NCBI RefSeq assembly: GCF_037126465.1
Contig: NC_088201.1
Coordinates: 225,624,016 to 225,688,015, forward strand
Origin: Ornithodoros turicata
Lineage: Eukaryota > Arthropoda > Arachnida > Ixodida > Argasidae
DNA: 64,000 bases
Direction: 5' to 3'
Made by a program: the position numbers and the translations under genes
The notes under the pieces: model-generated
The model's input: the letters and a program-made list of their open reading frames with translations, nothing else
What the model was told of the DNA's origin: nothing
The model's database searches: none
Shown: positions 55,880 to 64,000 of the stretch, piece after piece
How the letters are laid out: each line of letters starts with the position of its first letter
How positions within the stretch are numbered: the first letter of the stretch is position 1

Positions 55880-56190
55880 CTGCGTGCCGAGAATGCGTGA
55901 GCGTTTTGCTCCCGTCTGCAAGAACACTTCAGCATGCAGTTCCAATGTTTCAAACCACAACTTTCCGAAAGGCGAAAGAAAAAGCTATTGACTGCAACAA
56001 TCGGTTACAACTCCGACTGGGTGCCACTTTCGAAAGTAGCGATTTCATCTGTTCATTTCGCTCATACGAATGTTACGGAAGCACGCAACTTGTTTCACAC
56101 GAAGCCGAAGATGTGTCGTCCGGGATGCTGTGCCAACCTTATCTGCAGCCGGACATTGCAGGGGCAGGACTAGGCAGCAGATAAATGTAA
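55880..56190 (+). pseudogene. THAP zinc-finger domain relic
   Basis: In + frames, SNVSNHNFPKGERK (near 55937-55980) is followed after a shift by DWVPLSKVAISSVHFAHTNV (near 56017-56078) and after another by DAVPTLSAAGHC (near 56122). A THAP domain has C..C, H.FP, an aromatic/Pro W.P segment, C..HF and AVPTL in this order. It is a DNA-binding domain of P-element transposases and of domesticated THAP proteins. The Cys of the C..HF pair is Ser here and the frames are broken, so it is non-functional. It is not adjacent to the P-like transposase at 34-35 kb. Confidence 0.6.
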
Positions 56191-56635
56191 GACGCGTAAA
56201 GTTAGACAAGTCAGTCATGCGGTGCAAATGGCATCACATAGAAAAGAAAAACACGCTATCTCTCAGTTACTGCTCTTCCTTTAGAGATTAGACCCCAGCG
56301 TGTGTATTCTCAGTACAGATTTGGAATTGCCTTATTGGTTAAATGATTTCGCAGGCATTATGGCACCACCGAAAAGCTTGCACTCCACGTCTCAAATATC
56401 ACCGTCTAGGTTTCAAGCTGAAGGCTGTCACCAGTGCCAACCAGACGCCCCTTCAAAGTTCATCTGTTTTTGTTGACGGAACAGTGACATCTGGTACTGA
56501 TACATTTCATTTTCTGATGAATCAAGTGCATTGCATCACCTGTGGACTTCTTGTGTTCGTATACCCTTGCTGTTGCTCGCTAGCTTAGAGCAACCATGCC
56601 TGAGGTGTTTCTGTTCTTACTCCAGCACTTTCAGA
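56191..56635. other. no recognisable gene
   Basis: No domain. Confidence 0.45.
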
Positions 56636-57060
56636 GTACATTTCAGCAGTATCATCGTATCATATGCACGGCAGCACATCTTGTGTATTTTTAGTAAGGT
56701 ATAAATTAAAATGTTGGATCAGTTGTTCTATTTTGGTCACAAATAAGGTGTTCTTCCAGAGCCCTCAAGGGCGGTTCAGGCAGTTTCATGTGTGCAACAG
56801 CACATACCTTTTCTCAGTTTTGAGTAAGATAAATCGAAATCTTCCAGTTGATGTGTGTCGGTCATAAATTATGTTTTTCGAGACGTTTCAGGATTACATT
56901 CAAACAGCATCATGTGTGCAACAGTACATTCTTTTTCTCAGGTGAAGTAAGGTAAATCTGTCCGTTGTTGTGTTCTGCCAATGCAGCAGAAGCTTGTGTT
57001 GCATTCAAGTGGTATCATGTATACAACAACTTGTTTTATGCCTTTCTGTAGCTGCTATAC
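56636..57060. repeat. degenerate tandem repeat, about four units of 100-150 bp
   Basis: Units start with CAG.ATCAT or CAGTTTCAT, then GTGTGCAACAGYACAT, a T-rich CTTTTTCTCAG segment and AGTAAGRTAAAT (near 56645, 56788, 56907 and 57005). The third and second units are the most alike. It has the look of an old local satellite. Confidence 0.6.
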
Positions 57061-57535
57061 TAACATTGTGAGTACAGAGACATTCCTGCAGACCATATCC
57101 GAGAATCTTGTGTGCTATTGTTAGTATGATCTGCAGCAGTATATTGATAATATTAATTATTCAATGACTTCAGCTAACATTTACATTCTTACTTCCAGGT
57201 AAACGTGTCACGCAGATGCCCTACCCCTTGGCATGCTTAGTTCAAGATTCATCTGGAGCATTATTTTTCAATTCAATTTGCAGTGGCATTAATATCACAA
57301 CACACAACACACTGCATGTCTAAGGTGCGTGTAGAATGCATCAAATCTATTCTCAGGTACAGGCGAGCTGGTACGCAATTACAACATGAAACAACTGACA
57401 GAGATCGTAAAGTCATGCCTTTTCCTCTGCGACTCGGGTTTCATGTTGTTATCCTCACATGCAGCTCATTTCGCCTGTGCTCTGCAGCATGAGCAAAAAG
57501 CAGATATTGTTTGTGGTCACATGACACGGGACATA
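57061..57535. other. no recognisable gene
   Basis: No domain or repeat assigned. Confidence 0.45.
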
Positions 57536-57539
57536 AATA

Positions 57540-58169
57540 CAGTGAAACCTTCCTATGTCCCCCTTCTTCAATTTATCGTCCTTAGTGGTACCTGGTGGTG
57601 GTGCCTGGTAGTGGTACCTCTACCGACTCTTCACTGACAATTATTATTGATTTTGGTAGATTCAATTCCGTTCAGATTCCACTCAATGGCATTACCTCTG
57701 GAGCTTTTCGAGCAGCGAGGACTTGTCTCTGAAGCGTCAGCCCGCTTTTCATTGCTTTGGTGCAGTGCGCATTCAAGCCTCTAGACAAACCGAAGACAAG
57801 TGCTCAAACAAAGAATTACAATGTAAACTGACAGTACTTGTTTTTGGACTCGAAAAGCTAAAACAACACAATGCTGAGACAAGTATAGGGGAAAAAAAGA
57901 GCGAAAGTCAAGGCCACTGGCTCATTTTTGGTCTATTTGGTGCAAAGATGGAGCGAGATTGAGGTAATTTGGCCGGGGTTTTGTCCGACTTAACAGGGAA
58001 AACCCTGTCCTACTTCCGAGATAGGGAGGTGTCCGACATAGAGAATTTCATCCCCATGTAGTTTCAATGGGAGCCTGCCCGTGCAATGAAATCTTGCCCG
58101 ACATGGGGAGTTGTCCGATGTGGGGAGTTGTCCGATGTAGGGAGGTGTCCGACTTTGGAGGTTTTACTG
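57540..58169. mobile_element. 630-bp pogo/Tigger-type element, non-autonomous
   Basis: Left end CAGTGAAACCTTCCTATGTC and right end GACTTTGGAGGTTTTACTG are inverted. TA flanks both sides (57538-57539, 58170-58171). These termini are typical of pogo/Tigger elements. 58088-58157 is a minisatellite of TTGTCCGATGTGGGGAG-like units. The interior has no intact DDE transposase. Confidence 0.82.
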
Positions 58170-58171
58170 TA

Positions 58172-59690
58172 CTATACAGCATTCTACATGTAATCTAACA
58201 GTTGTTCACGTTTGGATATTTTAACCATGGAATTTACCCTGCATGCAACATACCATGTCCAAACACCAACAACTGCTTGACAGCAGCATGTACTGTTGCT
58301 GTATAGTACTTATGGCTTGCGTCCTGTGATCGGAAACAATGGTATATTTTTCTGCTGCAACCGGTAAACTACAGTAAAGATTTAGAAATTGTGTCATACC
58401 ATAAAGCACTACGCGAAATGGGAGTTTGAAAAAGCTGGAGAAGACTGTCATTAGAACGGGGGACATGTTCTACGGTGAAATTTTTTACAGTGTGTGCTGT
58501 ACCACGTAATGCACTGCAGGTCCACCCAGTATGGTAACGCTCTGAATACTGATTTGCTGAAAAAAGGAACGCGTGCGTTTCTTGTACTAACTTCCCCTTA
58601 TGCAATTTTATAGAAAAATGTTTTCAGTCAATGGGGAGGGAGAGGACATTATTCTGGAGTCTCGTTGACCTATAATGTGTCGTGTGTGAAGGTCATTTTG
58701 AAGAGTGTAGGTGGTACAATACTGCGTTCCCACATTCTTGGCAGTGTTGACTAATAACCATAATAAAGTGGAGAGTACATTTGTTGCTTCATATATTTGT
58801 GTCAAGGCAAAGTATGTAGAGATACATCTGTCTCAACATACAGGTGCCAAAACTGCTTCTTGTGCCTAAAATATGACAAATAGTTGTCTGTTCAACACCA
58901 CTAATCATGTGCTGGCCTCCATGACATGTCTGTGACATTCCAAAGTGATTAACATGTCCCATAGATGTGTGCAATGCTGAAGATGACTGTGTACCTTCTA
59001 TGGGTTCTTGTTTCAAGAAAAGTACTGTGTGATTTGCTAACAGCGCCTGGCTGTACCTTCACAATTCTACATAAAAATATGTAAAGTTTCCGGAAGGAAA
59101 CATCATGAAGGTCCATAGCGAAAAACCCTGAGACGAGGGATAGGAAGGGACATACACAATCTCTCAACATTGTGTGTGTATGCCCCTTCTTGTATCTCCT
59201 CTTCAGGTCTCGCCATCATGGACACTATCACCAGCTCGCTTACTGTTGAACCGTTCTTTCAACGATAAAAGTCACTTTCATGAACTAGATGGCAGCCAAC
59301 GTGCTGTCAATAAAACGAATAATGGAAGGAGCTCAATATGATCCTTAGGCTGTGCATGGTCATTGCTTTCTGACAAATGGTGACTTAGAATTTCAGGACA
59401 GTGCCTGCAGTGGTAGTATTCTTGTGTTCTCACCCTTGACGCCCATTGTGTGCCATCAGTCACCTGTAATCTGCTAACATGCATATAGCTAAAACAAACC
59501 ATATTTGTATTTCTTTGAATACAGTTGGTACAGCACATTGTTTTTGGCATGTTCTTTGGAAAATATAAATAAAAAAATTCTCTACTCTGCAAGTCTCCTG
59601 TCAGCTATACAGAGCAGCTTCGAATTTCACTAGAAGCCACGTGTGAAACCTAAACCAAACTAGTGTCGAAGGTCCATATAGGTCATAGAT
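58172..59690. other. no recognisable gene
   Basis: Overlapping short frames only. No domain. Confidence 0.45.
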
Positions 59691-59696
59691 AGATAC

Positions 59697-59714
59697 TATT
59701 ATTATTATTATTAG
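59697..59714. repeat. (ATT)n microsatellite
   Basis: Five to six ATT units. Confidence 0.9.
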
Positions 59715-60209
59715 ATCATAGGTCAGGCTTAGGTCCTGGTTGGTAGCAACGCAATTGAACCTTGGTGCAGGAGGTGACCAGCATAACTAAATACACTGAC
59801 TCTCACAAATTTTGTGGTGTTATACTTTTGAAGCAACATTAAAACGTTGCAGTGGTCTTTTCTCCTTTGTTCCTTTTAACCTAGAAATATTAGGTCTTCG
59901 GCATCGCCAGCTTTAGTTGCTGAGCGTGCAGTTATTTACGTTGAGTGCTGCAGTCTCATATTTGTTTCTCTGGACAAGCAAGCCCGGCTTCCCCATTTTG
60001 ATAAGGGTCTTTCAGTCTTGACAGCGCATTTGTGGACAAGGAGAACATATACCTTTTGTCATATGTACATATGCCTTTTGTCACTGACTACTTTGGTGGC
60101 AAAGTTACTTGAGTGGCACTTCTGCAATTTTAAGCACATGTTTAAAAAAATTAGGGTATGGGAAGTGCTGCCTGGTTGAACATGTGGAGCATACAATGTA
60201 ATAATTGGG
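59715..60209. other. no recognisable gene
   Basis: No domain. GTCATATGTACATATGCCTTTTGTCA near 60058 is not a gene signal. Confidence 0.45.
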
Positions 60210-60257
60210 GGTTTACCTCGATTACCTCGCATTACCTCGATTACCTCGCATCGCGAG
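60210..60257. repeat. 19-bp tandem repeat (TTACCTCGATTACCTCGCA)
   Basis: Two units, each itself built of two ATTACCTCG halves. Confidence 0.85.
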
Positions 60258-61324
60258 ACAACTGAGTGTGGAATACACAGCACAGTGTAATGTTCCTTAT
60301 TCTGGCAATGTTAGCATGGTCCAAGAAGTGGGAAATGTTGCATTACCCTTAATAACATCTGTTGGGCCCAGCAAACAGGATACATATATCCTGACCTGAA
60401 GACACTATGCCTAACTCAAAAACAGTATGAGATCGACCCGTACGTGTTTATTTGCGAAACTATTATGAAATATGGCCTGTGGTATAGTGAACATGCAACT
60501 CAAGTGAACATGCAAAAAATACGTATAAGGGCTCTCGATCTACATGCTGCGAAGCGCTCTACGAGATAAACAACACACTACAAAACTACATCCAACACTT
60601 TTTGTCCCGGGCAACTCGAATGACCACTTTCATATAACCGACGAATGGTTGAACGAATGCAGTTCGAATAGGTCACGATAATTCCTACGGCGTTCATTGC
60701 GGTCACGCTATGATGCTGCACAATATATGTATGTATCTCGTGTAACAAGCCTGGCAATCGTACGATGTGCATGGGCAGATATACGGTCTTCTTTCTTTGA
60801 AGACCAGTCCTCTGCAGGTATATGCTCAAACGACCACCAAGTCTCACGTTGTTGCTCAACCGCTCCCATTCCTGCACTTGTAGTAAAAGCAGCAAACAGG
60901 ACGACGTGAATAGCAGCTGAACGGCTTGAACTGCGAAGCTCTCGGAACACATAAACACAATTTCATGCCGAAAATGTTGTTGAGATGAGTTCGCAGTTGT
61001 TGTTTCCATCGTTCAATAGCTCTCGGGATTACCTCGGACGAAACGCTCATCGTAGCCGGCGGCCATAACTGGATTTCCTCGCAAAAGGGAGAAGACGCCA
61101 GGGAAGTCAGAGAAAGCCTCAGCTTTCATCCAATCAGAAGCACGATTCTCTATCTACGTAGATGGAGCAGGTTTTTCCCATCTACGTCACAAAAATGGCT
61201 GCGCCCATGGCTTGTTTTGGTTTCTTTGATTAATTAATTTTCGTAATAGGAAGACAAAATTGAGAAACGAAGGTGTGTTTCGGGGGCAGTTGGATGTGCT
61301 CGTTCTGAATATCACAACCGTTTT
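60258..61324. other. no recognisable gene
   Basis: A minus frame of 143 codons at 60578-61009 has no domain I know. Confidence 0.4.
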
Positions 61325-62152
61325 AAAGGTACTGTAAAGCAGTAGACAAGCATGATATGCCGGTGATGTCACTAGAGACTTTGTTGCTTCTAAATACCAT
61401 ATGCACAACCATACGACCGACAACGCGCTATAAATATTTTTAATTTGCCATGAAAAATGCGGCGTAGTGGAGCGGTGCGACGCCTGATGTCAAACAACCC
61501 CCTGTACAGCGGGCAACACTGAAAATTAGTATTACACACTATGACATCGGAACTTCGTTATTTTAGTAACCATATTAGTTTTCCTGCTTACCTATGCATT
61601 CTGAAACCCCTGTTAACAATTTAACCTGTTAACCCCTGTTTTTGCGAAGTAACCCAGTGCTGGCCGCTGTTCGATGGGGGCTCTCCCTTCTCTGCTGCGC
61701 CTGCGCGCTCCTTTTGTTCGCGGCCTCTTTCGAACGAACAACTCTCTCTGTGAACCTCTGTGAACAAACAAGTCCCGACGCTGTCTGGCTTCTTGAACGT
61801 CTGACACATTTTTTTCAACGGCTCAGCATTTCATTTCAGTTCGCTTATCCGTTTATCCTCAGATGTGGATAGTTGTGTGGATTGCAGGGGCGGATTTTAT
61901 GATGGATTGTGGTGGATTGTTATGTAGGGCCCAGTGTTATACGCATGCAATGTGGTTGCCGCCGTATGTGTCAGGAGTACGGATTCATTTCGAATACCTA
62001 GTACAGTGTTGCCCGTAATCTTTAATTGTAATTTTGTAATTAACTGCACCGTCGATTGGAATGAAACTTGCACAGTTTTTTTCCTGGTGGCTTGGACTAT
62101 CGAATAGCCACACTAAATGATATTTGATCGGTGCTGCTTTACAGTACCTTTA
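61325..62152. mobile_element. element with 19-bp terminal inverted repeats
   Basis: TAAAGGTACTGTAAAGCAG at 61325 and its exact complement CTGCTTTACAGTACCTTTA at about 62132 enclose 830 bp without coding. The target duplication is ambiguous (TTA or TAA). Confidence 0.65.
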
Positions 62153-62185
62153 GCACATGGGGAAATCAGCGTAGCTGACCTTTAA

Positions 62186-63102
62186 AGCGACACTCCGGAC
62201 CTCCGGAGGGTATTCAGATTGCGACTCCATTCGATTGTGCTCCACACGTTTATAATCCACGTAAAATAGAAAGGGTGAAAGCTTCCCCGTTTTAGAGAAA
62301 ACGAATTAAATCCCATGGTTAACCCATATCCGGTTTCGGTTTCTCCGTGACGTCACGTCGCTGTTGTTCGCGACGTCATAATTGTATAAGACGACACAAC
62401 AACACCCGGCGTTGTTTGAGGTGCAAAGTGAGATTTTCAGGTGAGACTTGACTCAGTTGGGATTGGCGATTTGTTTACTAACTTACGTTATTCCTAACTA
62501 TGTAGCTTCTAACATTTTCTATGCGGGTCTGCTGTAACTCAGAGAGACGCGCCTGACAAATGTTTGTGATGTGTAGGCCAAAGCTGTGACGAGAACGAGG
62601 TACTGCACCAAGCTTTTATCCAGGGTGGTGAATATTGCATAGCTGCCCCAACTGTTATAGGTGTTCGATTTCCGCAAACCCGAAAAATGACACGGACGTT
62701 GTGTTTTCATTCTTGTTCTCACGAAGCACTCAGGAACACATATGCTTCATCGCTCAACATACACCGCCACGTATGCGGTAACCAGTCACTGTCAATAAAA
62801 AGTAGGAATGCTATGCGTATTGAAAGTTGAATGTACGGAAACCGAGAACGGCGACGCACAAAGAACACACAGCCCGCCGAGAGGAGCCGAGCAGACGCCG
62901 CAACGGCCGGAAGAGAACGCTCCTAGCGTGACGACTGTCCAAGTGCGGCTTTCAGTCGGGGGCAAAATTTGTAAGTTGAAAATTGCATTACAAATTCTAG
63001 GAGCCGAATCATAAACGAAATATTTGGCATGGTGGCTCGGAAAGAATAAGGAATCATCTGATGAGGCCTGCTTACTTCACATCTGGGGTCCAGACTGTCC
63101 CT
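62186..63102. mobile_element. piggyBac-type MITE candidate, TTAA-flanked
   Basis: AGCGACACTCCGGACC at the left and GGTCCAGACTGTCCCT at the right are inverted with a few mismatches. TTAA lies on both sides (62182-62185, 63103-63106), the piggyBac target. The interior contains CGTGACGTCACGTCG near 62347, a strong CRE/ATF-like palindrome. No transposase. Confidence 0.65.
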
Positions 63103-63226
63103 TTAAAGCGTCGTCATGCAGCTTTTGTCACTAAATTCTATATATTCCATACCTTTCAGTTCATTGTACCTTTTGCGCAAATGGGAAATTGGACTGTACA
63201 CTCTAAATCTGGTACCTTCTAGTAAA

Positions 63227-63252
63227 GGGTAAAAATTTCAAAATTTTTACCC
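63227..63252. repeat. 11-bp perfect hairpin GGGTAAAAATT
   Basis: The arms are separated by TCAA. More ACCCTCTAT and TATAGAGG words follow to 63330, perhaps a small transposon. Confidence 0.75.
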
Positions 63253-64000
63253 TCTATTTCAGAAGTTACCCTGTAACCTATGGGCAATACCCTCTATAAA
63301 CGTTACACAGATCACCTATAAATAGAGGTTATCGTCTCCTAACCGCCAGACCGACGTAAAAGTTAGTTCCGTCAGCCATGGCTGTCTCTAAGACGCTAGC
63401 CTCTTCACAGGCGCTACAGAACAAATGATGCTCAAAATGAGCTCTCATCAGTGCAGAACGCATCCTGTCATTCGCAACATATAGCTATAATATACGTAAT
63501 TCATCTAAAGGCATCCAGTGGCGAAAATCGAGTGACCATTACATGTACAGATTCACATGGACAACAAATGAAAGAAAGAAATAATTGCAACTGGAGCATA
63601 TGTATTATTTAATTGGCGAACCTGGAACTACAGCTGAGGCAAGAGCACGAGGACGTCACAATAACAACACTTCAGCTGTGGTAACGACATTCAGTTTCAA
63701 TGAGGCATACTCTTTACAGTCCTCACGTTGTTGCAACTCCCTCTCCACTACGCCGAAAACATTTCTATTCCCTTATGATATGTCACAATGACACATCAGC
63801 GACGCGGCTATGGTTAATCAGAAGCAAACGAAGAAGTAGAACACAAGGATGACGAAGGACTAAGCAAATAGCGGACGCAACACACACACACGTACACACT
63901 GTGTTGAATCGTTGAACCGTGTTGAAGAGCGAGACTGTGCTGCGATTAGTGTTCCTAGACTGTCCAGCAAAAAACGTAACTACGTAAACTTTGTAGTGAA
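63253..64000. other. no recognisable gene
   Basis: No domain to the right edge. Confidence 0.45.

Overview
This window is nuclear DNA of a eukaryote, most likely an arthropod and probably a chelicerate such as a tick. The evidence is a large satellite array, many decayed transposons of eukaryotic families (hAT, P-element-like, PIF/Harbinger-like, pogo/Tc1-like, gypsy, Penelope-like, an RNase-H-bearing LINE, a tRNA-derived SINE), spliceosomal exon/intron signals and no operon-like coding. The tick assignment rests on remembered resemblance of the SINE and of the Penelope-like endonuclease domain to tick repeats; it is an inference. No complete protein-coding gene can be read. Most of the open frames outside the satellite are of a length expected by chance.

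Layout. 1-4712: a 120-bp satellite array of about 39 monomers running off the left edge, decaying over 4713-4848. 4850-16000: mostly unique-looking DNA with dispersed repeats, a SINE with a clear target duplication (9015-9332), a nearly perfect 265-bp tandem duplication (12318-12847) and small inverted-repeat elements. 16000-18000: a candidate micro-exon, an hAT derivative carrying a BED-finger relic, and repeats. 24300-26100: a 5'-truncated LINE. 26200-28090: a locally duplicated block with two candidate small exons. 28680-32220: inverted repeats, an hAT MITE, a Penelope-like relic and an hAT transposase C-terminus. 33100-36060: a candidate MITE, a dispersed repeat and a P-element-like transposase relic. 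39590-41500: an inverted-repeat element, a 180-bp Ser/Thr-repeat exon and foldback MITEs. 42200-44500: an hAT MITE and a gypsy integrase relic. 46600-63100: several MITEs, most with readable target duplications, and a decayed THAP domain.

The most interesting signal is a possible multi-exon, Thr/Ser-rich (mucin-like) gene on the + strand. Four candidate exons (16040-16075, 27106-27150, 27638-27721, 40028-40207) are 36, 45, 84 and 180 bp. Each is flanked by AG and GTAAGT-like splice sites, each is a multiple of three, each lies in the same symmetric phase (two bases, whole codons, one base), and each encodes Thr-rich peptide. Exons 2 and 3 sit in a tandem duplication whose flanking introns are almost identical while the exons themselves are nearly unalignable. 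This is the pattern of a micro-exon or hypervariable-exon gene. No transcript evidence is available, so it stays a hypothesis.
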